A stretch of DNA of 64,000 nt from Papaver somniferum (lineage: Eukaryota > Streptophyta > Magnoliopsida > Ranunculales > Papaveraceae), in the NCBI RefSeq assembly GCF_003573695.1, contig NC_039358.1:98642117-98706116 (forward strand), in the 5' to 3' direction. The notes beneath the pieces are model-generated. The model made no database searches, was not told where the DNA came from, and saw nothing but the letters and a program-made list of their open reading frames with translations. This document shows positions 33,838 through 45,009 of this stretch, piece after piece. Numbering within the stretch: the stretch's first letter is position 1; every line of letters begins with the position of its first letter. The translations under genes were made by a program, and so were the position numbers.

Positions 33838-34650
33838 AATTGTTGATAGGATCCGGAGATGCCCATGTATGATAACCACAATCGCACGCGTCTAACTAGT
33901 AGACAGCGGCAAGTACGGTTCGTTCCCACAGGGAGTGGTGGAAATACTGAAATCAATATCTCTAATAAACTAACCAGAAATGATGTTTTTGGATTTTTTA
34001 TAATCGAAAACGAAATAAGAAAACTAGGCTAATAAAATAAATTCAATGGAAAACTAGGTAACCAGGGTTTTAAGACATCCACCACTACTTCTATTCAATT
34101 CCTGAAATGAAACATAATTATGAAAATATGTTTATCTTTCGTTCTATTGACATCACCTATTATAAGCATAGAATCGCAAATGTCACTGGTATACCCTAAG
34201 CATAGCGCATCAAAAGAATAAATCCAAGCATGCACCATCAAATTGCATCAGCGAGAAAAATATACGAAACTAAATATTAATTCACAAATATCATTTGACT
34301 ATTCTAAGCATAACCCATCAAAGGATTTAACCCAAGTATGGACTGCCAAACAGTGAAACCAAAAATATTTGTAAGACTACCAATTACGCACAAAGGTTTC
34401 TAGAACCAGCAATGCAACAAATCGTTTTTCAATCAATCAAATAAACAATATTCAAAGATTAATCAGTTCAAATCATAATGGCCTATTACTTGATAATTCA
34501 ATTTAATTAAAAGTAGTCTAGTACCCCAAAGTGGTTTCAATCATGAACCCTAGTTACATGAATCTAGCAAAACATGGCTTTCTCAAAAGCCATAAACATA
34601 TAAAGAAAATCACTAGCTAGTAGAAAACGAAATGGAAACTCAAACCCAGT
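33838..34650 (-). mobile_element. LTR V, sense 3' part
   Basis: Contains TTCGTTCCCACAGGGAGTGG and CTAAGCATAGC, words that occur near the ends of the Athila-like LTRs in this window on minus. Joined to 60807 over the CCAGT duplication it gives one continuous LTR with a TATA box at 60906-60915. A degenerate primer-site-like GGATCCGGAGATGCCCA lies at about 33850-33866. V was the target of P. Confidence 0.6.
34646..34650. repeat. Target duplication of P, left copy (CCAGT)
   Basis: Identical to 60802-60806; flanks the outer ends of P2 and P5. Confidence 0.85.
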
Positions 34651-37600
34651 TGTGGATGGGGCAAAACGATTTGCTGGTTTTTACGGGATTGAGGAGACGA
34701 CCGTACGGAGGAGACTCCTTGAACCGAGCGAAATTTTCAACCTCACACAGATGCACTGCAAGAAGGGAGTGCTTTGAATTCGAGATATCAATCTGTAGTA
34801 CTCCGGCCTAAACCAAGACAATGGCCGTTCCAGAGTAAATTCGGTCACAAGAGGATGGGTTGATCTGTAGGAGGGAAGCTGAGAAATGTGTGGAATCAAT
34901 GGTAATCAAAGATTGTGGGTGTGTTGTGTATTCTGAATAAGATAAGTTCTGAATGATTGAAATTTCTCATTTGAGAGTAATTGCTCAATTGATGAGGTGT
35001 TGATCTCGTGTTATCTGTGAGACGTGAGATCGTTGTATATTCAATCATGATTTCAGATACTTATTTATATTACTGGAATTGTAGACACCATGATCCCATG
35101 AAGTGTGACAATTGATGAAATCAAAGAGTGGGGAAATGGAAATCGTATTTGAAACCAGTTGCTCATCGTGCGGAGACTTGGTCGATTTTCCATCCACTAC
35201 TTTGTTAACTCCTTCAACTGATTGCCCGACTTGCACACATTCCATCGTGTGTATGAACACACGTGCCGTAGACCGCCAGACCAAAAGCCTAGTTTATATC
35301 CCCCCAAGTGACACGATTGATGTCTCGTGAACGTGGAGTCTGCAGGGCAGACGTGTATTTAGTCAGTTGCTGACTTCATGGGACGATGAGTCCATGTATT
35401 TGCTGAGTTGAACATGATTCTGCAAAATGTTCTGAAACTCATGAATTGAACGTGTCCGTTGAGGTGAGAAAGTATTGCTCATTCGATGAATTGTTGAATA
35501 TTGATAGTTGAACCAATATGCCTTGGTTTGAGAAAATATTTCTCATCTGAGCAAGTGTTGCTCGTCTGATGAATTATTGGAAGCATGACCGAAATAAAAC
35601 ATTAATTAGAATACTGGTAGTTGAACCGAGTATAATAAAATGGTGATCATGAGATCGTCGTAAAATTATTAGCGTCCGAATCTGGAATTATGATCCTTGG
35701 ACTCAGAAACCCTAATTTGATCAATTGATGACCGAGTGATAGTTTATTAAAAATTTAACCATGGAATGAAGAAGGAACGGCTACATGAGACTGTGAGTCG
35801 ACCATGTAGCTTCCATATGCTCGCGTGAGAAAATACCAAGACCCCTTGAAGAGTTGGTGAAAAGATGATCAAATGCTGGTTCAATCGTTTTTCATATAAT
35901 GCTCGTCTCAGCCTTAGGTGATAAAACCTAATTAATTATGAAGAGGTGAGAGACCGACCAAGGGGTCATGAAACCAACCCTGGATGGTCGTGGGATCGAA
36001 TGACGATCACTTCATGAAATTCCAAAATCATTTGGGAGAGTTTTGGAGCTAATGCGTGCAATTGCGCAGATTAGGTCAAATCATGAAAATATGTGGGACC
36101 GGATCATTGCGAGCCAAAGAGACAACCCTGGTTGGTCAAGGTAACATGCTCACGTCGTCAACATGTCCATGTCTCAGTCCTAAGAATCTTGATATTTTCT
36201 GGCGTGCGTTTGCGCAACCGTTTGAGAAAATATGACAAAATCAGGGTTTTGTTGAAACTGAGGAAACTTCATGAGATGAAGGAAAATAATTATAAAATGA
36301 AAGAATATGAGGCGTGGGACCGCTGGAGACAAGGCATGGACGGCCGGCCAGTGACCACGGCCCCATGGTGCCTTTTCCTAGTTTTATAATATTTTTCATG
36401 ATTTTATGAAAATATCATGAAATCAAGGAATTTTGTTGAAATTAAGGAGTTTCCTTAAAGTGAAAGAGTTTACATGGGATCAAGGAAGCAAATAATATTA
36501 AAATAATAAAATAAGGGTGTGTGGGGCCGGCTAGGGCATGGCCGGCCGGCTTGGTCCCGGTCCCACAAGTTTCCCTAATTTTATGTATTATTTTCCATGA
36601 TTTGAAGGAATTTTCATAATTTGAAAGAAATACCATGAAATCAAGGAATTTCATGGGATCAAGGAAACCTTAAATAATAATAATAAAATAAGGGGCGTGT
36701 GGGGCTGAGGCATGGCCGGCCGGCTGGGCCCGGTCCCATCAGTTTCCCTAATTTTATATTATATTTTCATGGTTTTGTAAAAATACCATGAGATTAGGGA
36801 AATAATAATAAAATAATGAGGAACCATGAGGTGTGGGGCCGGACGGGATCAAGGCATGGCCGGTTGGCCAATAATCACCGTCCCACAATGTTTTTCCAAA
36901 TTTTATATTATTTCCTTGGTGCGAAGGAAACACCATGAAACTGAGGAGTTTCCTCAAAACGAAGGATATTTGTTCAAATGAAAGGATTTCCATAAGATCA
37001 AGGAAAATAACAAAAAATATGATAAAATATAAAACTGGCATGGGATTGGCCATGGCACGGCCGGCCGGTGAGCCCAATTCCTCAGCACCTTGGTCAATAT
37101 TTAATTATTTATTATTTTCCTTCCTATTTTGCATAGGTTCATTGTTTCGTCGTATTTTGAAATACTCGTTCATGTGGTGATTGTTAGTGCATCATCATTG
37201 AGTACACTTACACCATTTGAGTCGAGGCTTACTCGGAGGTAGCTCAGACGCCCGTGCGTTGAATATTTATTACTAACCCATGGAATTCTGCTGGTAAGAA
37301 CCGTAGATTGAAGTAACGAAATATTGTGAAAACATTTGAATATTTTCGGAAATTCAGTGGATAAATCCAAGAATTTAGGAATAATTAACTTATGGCTCTA
37401 TACTAGAAGAGCAAGCTGTCTAGGAGCATTAATTATTCTGACATGAGATTGTTGGAGCTTCATATCCTTTATATAGTTAGGGAAACTTGTTGTTTGTATC
37501 CTGAAGACATTATCGCTCTATACTAGCAGAGCAAGCTGTCTAGGAACCGTCAATCTCGTGATTCTATATAGAAATAATTACTGAAGTGTTCAGTATTCAT

Positions 37601-37781
37601 GAGATATGCCGTTGTCCAGCCGAGAGACTACATATCTGCATGTACTCTGAGAGACAGTATTCTCAGTCAGAGGATTCGATGAGAGACCCGTGTCTCAATT
37701 CTCACATCTGATTGCTGGATCAGGAGTTCATATAATTATGGGTTTACGATTTTAGCCTTTGTTGAAAATCCACCATCTACA
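34651..37781 (-). mobile_element. P2: 3' LTR of element P, full length 3.13 kb
   Basis: From TGTGGATGGGG to ...CCACCATCTACA. Minus TATA box TATATAAAG at 37467-37475, about 306 bp into the sense LTR. GC-rich inverted-repeat cassettes at about 36315-36370, 36519-36573, 36695-36740, 36830-36890 and 37035-37085. A 30-bp repeat stands on each side of the TATA box (37395-37427 and 37515-37547). The tandem hairpin array of P1 is missing here. Confidence 0.9.
36310..37090. repeat. GC-rich inverted-repeat cassettes in P2
   Basis: Five cassettes with arms GTGGGACCGG/CCGGTCCCAC or close variants and a centre rich in GGCCGGCC, spaced 140-205 bp, set in DNA of low GC with AAAATACCATGA and TCAAGGAA words. 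Confidence 0.85.
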
Positions 37782-37798
37782 TTAAGTCCCCTGCTTGG
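37782..37798 (-). promoter_or_regulatory. Polypurine tract of P
   Basis: Minus strand CCAAGCAGGGGACTTAA abutting the LTR start TGTAGATGG; same core AAGCAGGGGACTTAA as Q1. Confidence 0.8.
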
Positions 37799-40700
37799 TG
37801 AGGAACATTCGTGTTCCTTAGTCAGCATTAAATGGTAATTTTCTGGTCATAAACAATATAAGCAATTGAACTTAAGTCGTAAGTTAAGACGTTACCGGAT
37901 TTTTGATAGTACGAGCAAACCACAACTTGAATGGAGATCCCAGTGGAATGATAGAGCATTGTCTAATGAGCATAAATTGGTGTTGAACCGCTGATTTTGA
38001 TAACGGGACCTTGGTCGGTCTAGGATTCACGGGCCGAGCCCAAAAAGAAATCCTTATTTTAGGAATAGACGTTTGTCCGTTCGTTAGTTTAAGGAACAAA
38101 CAAAATAGACCTGAGTCTAATGATAAAAATTTTGTCTATGAGATTTCACGAAAAATAAAATTTTATTTTTTAAATATGTGAGATTTCACAAAGTAGAATA
38201 AACTCTCGTTTCAAAGGTGGATGCTCGTACGAGAGAATTTTTTTTGAACAGACGTGCGTCTGTTAGTAATAAAATTCTGTTTATGAGCTTTCATGAAATT
38301 TTTTATCTTCGAGCTTTCGGAAATCTTTGAAAATATACTCTCCCTTCAAAGATAGATGCTCGTGCAAGAGAGCAAAAAAAAATATAGATATATTTTTCAA
38401 ATTTACGTGAGTTTCACGTTAAATATATATATTTTGTAAAATAATTGTTTTGATTTTGAACAACTGTTGAAAGTAGACAATCATACATGGTGAAATAATG
38501 TCTGTATGTGAGTTTTCACAATTGTAGAATGGACGTCTGTCCAATTTTTGAAAACCAGTGAATGTTCACATAGTAAAAAATTTACGTGGGTTGTTCACGG
38601 TTTTATAAAAATCAAGTCATGATTTTGAATAATGAATTTTGTTCGTGTTTGCAGGTTTGAAGGAGCGAACGAATTCTCGAGATTGTAATCACTATAGCTA
38701 GTGAAATTGTAAATAGGTAAGAGTTAGAAGGTTACCATTTTTGTAGACTCTGTTGTGAGCACATTTATTCCATGATTCATTGTTCTGTCGAAGCCCGCGC
38801 TTTGTATGAACGATGTGCTGAAGTAGCCACTTTGAGAGAATGACTGACTCCCATGATGATTCTTCCAAAGATGGTGTTCCCAGAGATAACATCTCTACGG
38901 ATGAAACTTTAAGAAATGGTACTTTTGGAACCTCTGGGTGATGGTGATAGATCCTTCATACTGAGTTGTACTCGTGGTTATTTCATTAGCTTTACCATAG
39001 GATGATCGTGTAGTGAGATCCTAGATCAATGTAGACTCCACGGAAATGGAAGAAAGTCTACGGGAGCGGAGAACCCAGAATTAAGGACTACAGGATGTTA
39101 GCAAATAACGTGTAGTCCCCAGTCGTTTCTTTGGTGAGTTATTAGCGCTTCTTATGTTATGACTTTGCCCGTGCAATTAGGATCATGAGACCAAGGTTTG
39201 TTATTTCTTTTCAGAATTTTGCTCCATCAGTTGACGGTCTTCAACTTGTTCCCGGGAAAACAATTCATGAATCCAGCACTGATGAAGAAGTCGATGTAAG
39301 TATCCTTTTTCGTGCAGGTGGTCGTGGCATCTCCTTGAATGAAATAATAATAATTGTTGTTGATGAATCTAGGAAGAAATCATTGTAGATAAGCATCGTT
39401 TTGATGAAGCGTGATCTTCTTTGGGATATGTAAATATGGATAATTCCCGAAATCCCAAACCGAATGGAGATAGCGGCGTTGCCAATGAAGATTGCCGAAC
39501 CAGAAAATTTCAGACTTCAACATTTTAGCAAAAACACCGTAGAATCTTCGTTCGAAGTCGGATTTTAGAGATATGCATATGTATCTTCAAGCCCAGAAAA
39601 TTTCCCAGCTTTAGCACAAGAATATTTTTGAGTTTTGAGCATGTTTAGGGCCTGAAAAAGGCGAAACAGTAAACTTCCAGGAGACTTTCAGAACTTTTTC
39701 AGATTGTATGTTGTCCAATGTTTCGGCCACATCTCCTTGCTCGTTTATTCAATTGATTTGAATTTTGGATACGCTGTAGAGGACATTTATACGAAGAGAA
39801 TGGTATATGACCCATCCCTAGATTCTTCACCAATTTCTCCCAGATCGTCGGTTTGTACAGGACAGTGTAAAATCATCTCAGACGAGCTTGCTGTAAAACA
39901 CCCATGTTGTGTTCTTAGACCATTCGCATGTATCTTGAACGGTTGGTGAAGGAGTTTAATGTCATTTATTCATTCGAGATCAGGAACCTTTGATTGATAC
40001 ATGAACATGGTGCTTGTAGTGTCATCTTGTTTCTGTCAGTCTTAGAAACATCACTTTTGAAACCCTGGTCACGGGACCATAGCTGAGGTTGCTCTCGAGA
40101 GGGGATGATGTAATGACCATGGTTTCATGTCCTGGTGGTAGCATTACTTTTATGATGAATGATTATCACATGAGAGTCTGGTTCCATGAGTCTTGGACTG
40201 TGAAACTGATTGCCATGATCAGTGGACCGTCAGTCCCCAGTATTTTGTTAAATCTCTCCTTTTACTTTTCTCTTCTTCTGGCAAGACTTGGATAGAGGAC
40301 CCAGGTAGAAAATTTGATGTAAAGACCTAGGTGGTCGAAGTTGGAGGTACCTTGATGAAGTACTTAGTGGAAAGACCTGGTGGACACCGATCGACTGTGG
40401 AAGTCATGAATCCCGCCTAAGAATTGCTGCTTGCATGTTGTACGCTCTGGAAGCTGTAGGGACCTCATACAAGGTCGGAATTCGATGCTTGACAACCATT
40501 GAATCTAAGAGGCTGAGTTATCTAATGAGAAAAGAATCACTCAATTTGGAGTTGTAGAGGTCAGCCAACGAAGTGTGCACATTTGTAATTTGTAATCCCG
40601 TACAAATTTTTCAGACTCCGTAGACCTGATCGTAAAGGCCATATCTTTCAGCTCGTATGTCCGATTGATGCGCCCTTTTGGTATGTGGTAGAAGAAACAT

Positions 40701-41627
40701 AGAAAAACATATTTCGTTGAGGAAGTATTGTCCCATGCCTCACCCATTGGTACATTTTTGTAAACCCATGGCCTGGAGCATGTCGTATCTTATTTGTAGA
40801 GGCGATGAGAACATCTTGTAGAAGACTTTGATTTGTACCCGTTCATCGTGCAAGCTTCAGAAAGACTTTCATGTGAACATATTTCATGTCTACACTCCTT
40901 GATATGAATCATTAGTGCTTGGAGAAGTCCGCTTCATCGAGCAATACTTGAGAGAATGATTAGTTGATAAAGCCATGAGGATGTTGCTCCTGAGACCGTT
41001 GTTGGTGCTGAGACCATGAATGATAACGCTCCAGAGATCCTTTTCGATGCTGAGATCATGGATGGTGTTCCTCTAGAGATTATTGTTGATGCTGATACCA
41101 TGGTTGGAGTTTCTCTAAAGACTGAAAAAAGCTAGAACCATGATTATAGATATAATCTTTGCTCCTCCATCCAATGATTCTTTTACATTCACGAACTAGT
41201 TGATGAGTTGAGCGTCCCTAAGATGAAGGTGTATTGAGAGTTCAACCTGAATGCTCCTGAAACCGTAACTTTACTATGAACCGGCTTTGTCAATGGGTCG
41301 ACGTTGTTGTGGTAGATAGCATCAACAGTTTTCATACTGGATGTAATTGGTGAAGAGAGGAAGTTCCTCAATCATGCAGGGGATTGTGATTTAGAGAAAT
41401 ACCGTTGATGGAGTTTCACGGAATCACCTCAGGTTGCCCAGTGTATGTTGAAGGACTTAGTGTCATCCATGTATGAATGATGTTGCATCTGCTTCAGAAG
41501 TCTTATCATGAGATAATAAAGACTTATCTATTGTAGTTTAGTTACACTTTGATCGTGCTGGTGTTGAATCCATGTGTCATCGTCGAGATATTTATGTTGT
41601 ACTCTTTGATTGGGAGTACAATTTGAT
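37799..41627. pseudogene. P internal 3' region with antisense-ORF remnants
   Basis: No pol. On plus there are pieces that look like a decayed spliced gene, as in Q and T: 38840-38941 (MTDSHDDSSKDGVPRDNIST...), 39210-39295 (HESSTDEEVD followed by a GTAAGT donor) and a repeated peptide at 40978-41132. Position and strand fit the antisense ORF of Tat elements. Other ORFs are short. The continuation on the other side of R is only 44 bp long (52237-52280). Confidence 0.5.
40978..41132 (+). repeat. Tandem 45-bp units coding a repeated peptide
   Basis: Frame reads APETVVGAETMND, then APEILFDAEIMDG, then VPLEIIVDADTMVG: three in-frame units of 45 bp, with a partial VSLK start of a fourth, stop at 41130. 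The frame is closed upstream by TAA, so only a remnant is left. Confidence 0.75.
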
Positions 41628-41632
41628 GGCTT
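41628..41632. repeat. Target duplication of R, left copy (GGCTT)
   Basis: Identical to 52232-52236, directly outside the two LTRs of R. Confidence 0.95.
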
Positions 41633-43096
41633 TGATAGACGCATTTATGTGTCTAATTTGTCCTCAATGTTTCGTATTGTTAGTACTTGTTTTCGTCCTT
41701 ATTATGGTGTTTTGTGTGTTTGTAGGTATTTTTTGGAAATAAATATTGATGGAAAATTCGGCTCAAAAAGTTGTTAAAGGCACCCCGGAGGACATATGTT
41801 ATTCGGACTCCAGCAACGGATAAGGGGCGACCACTGGATAAGGGGTGACCTTCTTTAACAAATTCAAAATTTTGTTTTGGCGGGAAAATGGTGAAGAGAA
41901 CTGGCAGATTTTCAATCGGATGTTTGGACGTGATTTAGTGAGATTCAATCCTGAAACTTCATGGGTAGATGTGATTTGTCATAACAAAGCTGGTATGGGT
42001 GTTTTTTTCGATCAAATTTGGCTAGATAACCCAAGATATGAAATCAGAGCATCACTGGTTGGTTTTCCATTCCGAGTCCTGATCGAGTGACCAAGAGATT
42101 TTCACGTGGATGCTGCATGTTGGAACACTTCTGGACAATGACTGGATGCGTTGAGAGTAATTTGGCTTGGGGAAACAGCGTGAGAAGCTAAATCAGGGAA
42201 GAAAATATTCCCAAAATATTTTTCATCAAGGCCGAGTTAAGAGAGAATTATCTTGAGTTATAGCGAGATTTCTTGGTGCTACTGGCTATATAAAGGGTGC
42301 TGGTGTTTCATAAAGGGAAAAGGATAGTTTGGGAAAATTAGAGAGCACCAGAGAGTCGAGAAGATCAAATTGCAGAAACTCCATTTCTGTTGCTGCAAAG
42401 CTGAAGAACACGAAGAACAGACTTACCAGGACAGTCGTTTTCCAACAGTGACATCGACACTTAGCCGTGGGTCGTATAGCTATAGTGACAACGACTGTTC
42501 TCATTTATCATTCTCTGTAACAGCTGGTTTGTAACAGAAATAAGTGTTACAAACCCGATTTTTAATATTTTCTCTCCATTCCATCATTTGTACACCACCT
42601 TTGAGCAATAATAATGATTTTTGAGCGTGTTTCCAACATGATGAGCGGCTAGTTCTCTCACAACCAAGGCAATGAGGAAGCTATTTACGCATGAATAATT
42701 GGTAATTATTTATTTTCTATAATTTATAATTCACTCAATCACTGCTTTTCCAGAGTTTTTAATTGTTTGCAAAATTTTCTTCATTAGTTGTGATTCAATT
42801 AGATAGGTTATGCTTTGTTTAGATAATCTATGCTTAGGGGATACAATTAATTTTTGAGAATTTGCCTGATTATTTGTGAATTAATAAATAAGAGACTTAA
42901 AAGATAATTAGAGTTTTGAATTTATTACCATAATTTATTCATGTGTAATAGTGGAATCAGTGTCTTGGTTGTTCCTAATATCTTGATATCACTTTATTTG
43001 AGTTTGCTATATTTTTAGTTTAAAAATTAAATCTAGAATCTTTTGCTTTCACAAGTCTTACGAACCTTTTTACTACAACATTATTGAGTCACATCA
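41633..43096 (+). mobile_element. R 5' LTR
   Basis: TGATAGACGC...ACATCA, 1464 bp. TATA box TATATAAAG at 42287-42295. The ORF at 41845-42090 is interrupted in the other LTR and is not a gene. Confidence 0.95.
42287..42295 (+). promoter_or_regulatory. TATA box of R 5' LTR
   Basis: TATATAAAG after GCTACTGGC; conserved in the 3' LTR at 51415-51423. Probable start of element transcription about 30 bp downstream. Confidence 0.8.
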
Positions 43097-44071
43097 AATT
43101 TTAACGCCGCCGACGCGAACTTGTCTTTAGGCTAGAGTTTTTAGATTTTTTTTCTTTTTTAGGTTTTTATTTGTTTTATTTATTTTTTTTCTTCTTTACG
43201 TTTTTGGGTTTTTGTCTTTTCCTTACAGAATTTGGAATTTGGAGCAAAAGAAAATTTTTCCAAAGCTTTTGGTGAATACTTAAAGACTTGGAGTAAAAGG
43301 CAAAGCGAAAGGAGCGAAAGAAGAAGAATTTTTTTTTATTTTATAAAAAAAAGAGACATTTTTAATTGTTTTATTTATTTATTTTAGACTTTCCTTTTTC
43401 CTTGTACTTTATTTTTTTTTGGACTTTGGACTGTAAACTTTGGGACATTATTTTTAAACCCTACGGAAGGGTAGTTTAAATATTAAACTGTTTGCAGAGA
43501 AGGGCGGTGATTACGATATCACCTCGCCCCCTCGGGTTCGTAAATGACATAGGAGTCGTGGCCCGAGTCGACTACAACAGTTCATCCCCCGTCTGGAACG
43601 GGAGGTAAGTTTGTCGAAACACTCGCGAATCCTCTGCTAGCGAGTTACTGTATTCCTTCGTTTGCATATATGTCGAGGAACTGAATACGACTGCTTTAAG
43701 TTCCTAGTAAAGGGCAAGGACTGGCCATACAAGATAAGGGTTCGGATTTCATCACCGTTCTCTTCTTGCCCGCCTTAGGAAAACGATACTTATCGCGAAC
43801 CTAAGATTTAAAATTTGGAATAGAACGAGACATATTGGGTAACGATCTTAGTAGGAAAGTCGTTCGAAAAATATTGGTTACCCTTTTAAGCATACTTCGA
43901 AGTTCATGATGGTTTCTGTGAGCTGAATGCGTGACTGCGCCGCCTTGTAATACCGGCGAGGCCTTGGGTATCAAAGCTCCACTGAGCTTCCCTCGCTTCT
44001 ATTCAACTCACTTTGACTCGGATTGATTCCATAGGGGTTTGCTTAAATTGTAACGAATTCCCTTTCGAAGG
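43097..44071 (+). other. R leader, first part, with primer-site-like start
   Basis: Begins AATTTTAACGCCGCCGACGC, which occupies the primer-site position; it fits the GGCGCCG type only partly. Poly-T and A/T-rich stretches follow (43140-43440), then CTCGCCCCCTCGGGTTCG. No ORF of note. It ends in GAAGG (44067-44071), the left duplication of P3; the leader resumes at 55699. Confidence 0.7.
44067..44071. repeat. Target duplication of P3/P4, left copy (GAAGG)
   Basis: Same five bases at 55699-55703 next to the opposite LTR end of P4. For a single insertion the two should be about 3.7 kb apart; here they are 11.6 kb apart. Confidence 0.85.
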
Positions 44072-44299
44072 TGTAGATGGTGGATTTTCGACAAAGGCTG
44101 AATTTGTAAACTCATAAATATACGAAGCTCTGATTCAGCAATCAGACATGAGTATCGAGACAAGGGTCTCTTATCGAATTCTCAACGGAGAGTACTTTCT
44201 CCAGAGTACATGTAGATATGCAGTCTCACGACTGGACAACGGCATATCTCATGAATACTGAATATTTTCAGTGATTATTTCTATATAGCATCACGAGAT

Positions 44300-44460
44300 G
44301 GACGACTCCTAGACAGCTTGCTCTGCTAGTATAGAGCGATGACGTCTTCAAGAACAAACAACAAATTTACCCTGACTATATAAAGGATATGACTTACCGG
44401 CAAGCTCGTATCAGGATAATTAATGCTTCAGACAGCTTGCTCTGCTAGTATAGAGCCACA
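44300..44460 (+). promoter_or_regulatory. P3 TATA box bracketed by 30-bp repeats
   Basis: The repeat CTAGACAGCTTGCTCTGCTA followed by GTATAGAGC stands upstream of the TATA box (44377-44385) and again downstream (near 44425-44457). It can fold (GCTCT/AGAGC). A TGACGTC word, of the bZIP-site type, lies next to the upstream copy at 44339-44345. Confidence 0.7.
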
Positions 44461-44491
44461 AAGTTAATTATTCCTAATTGCAATCGCTCCT

Positions 44492-44766
44492 ATTCCATGG
44501 TCGAATCCACGACTGGTCCCATGGAATGACAATAACAACTTTTCTGATTCTATGATTGAATCCATGACTTGATCTCATAGAATAACAATAACTATATTAT
44601 CTCATTACTCCGATTTCATGATCGAATCCACAACTGGTCTCATAAATGGTAATAGATAAACCTTAATTACTCTGATTCTATGGTCGCATCTACGATCCCA
44701 TGGAATGGCAATGCTCACTTTATTATTCTGAATTCGTAGTTGAATCCTCGGCTGATCCTATGAATT
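44492..44766. repeat. Tandem hairpin units with co-varying arms, P3
   Basis: Five units: 44492-44527 (ATTCCATGG/CCATGGAAT), 44547-44583 (ATTCTATGA/TCATAGAAT), 44613-44646 (ATTTCATGA/TCATAAAT), 44675-44706 (ATTCTATGG/CCATGGAAT) and 44731-44766 (AATTCGTAG/CTATGAATT). The loops carry TCGAATCC. The same five are in P4 at about 52430-52706. Confidence 0.9.
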
Positions 44767-45009
44767 AATAATAAACATCTTATTACTCAGTTTTGTGAAT
44801 TATTCTCCACTGAATTCCACAATTCGTGATAAATAATCAACAACCGGGCGTCTGAGCTACCTCTAGTAAGCCCCGATTCAAATGGTGAAGGTGTATTCAA
44901 CGATGATACACTAACAGTCACCGCAAGAACGAGTATTTCAAAAATACAACGAAACGATGAACCTATGCAAAATAGAGAAGAAGATAATAAATAATTTAAA
45001 ATATTGACC

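Noticed and set aside
36093..36389. 98-codon frame in P2
   Set aside because: Crosses a GC-rich cassette, not open in the equivalent part of P5.
34651..37781. P LTR sense strand taken as plus
   Set aside because: Polypurine tract position at 37782 and the TATA box on minus both indicate minus sense.
41845..42090. 81-codon frame in the R 5' LTR
   Set aside because: Interrupted in the 3' LTR copy, so not maintained.
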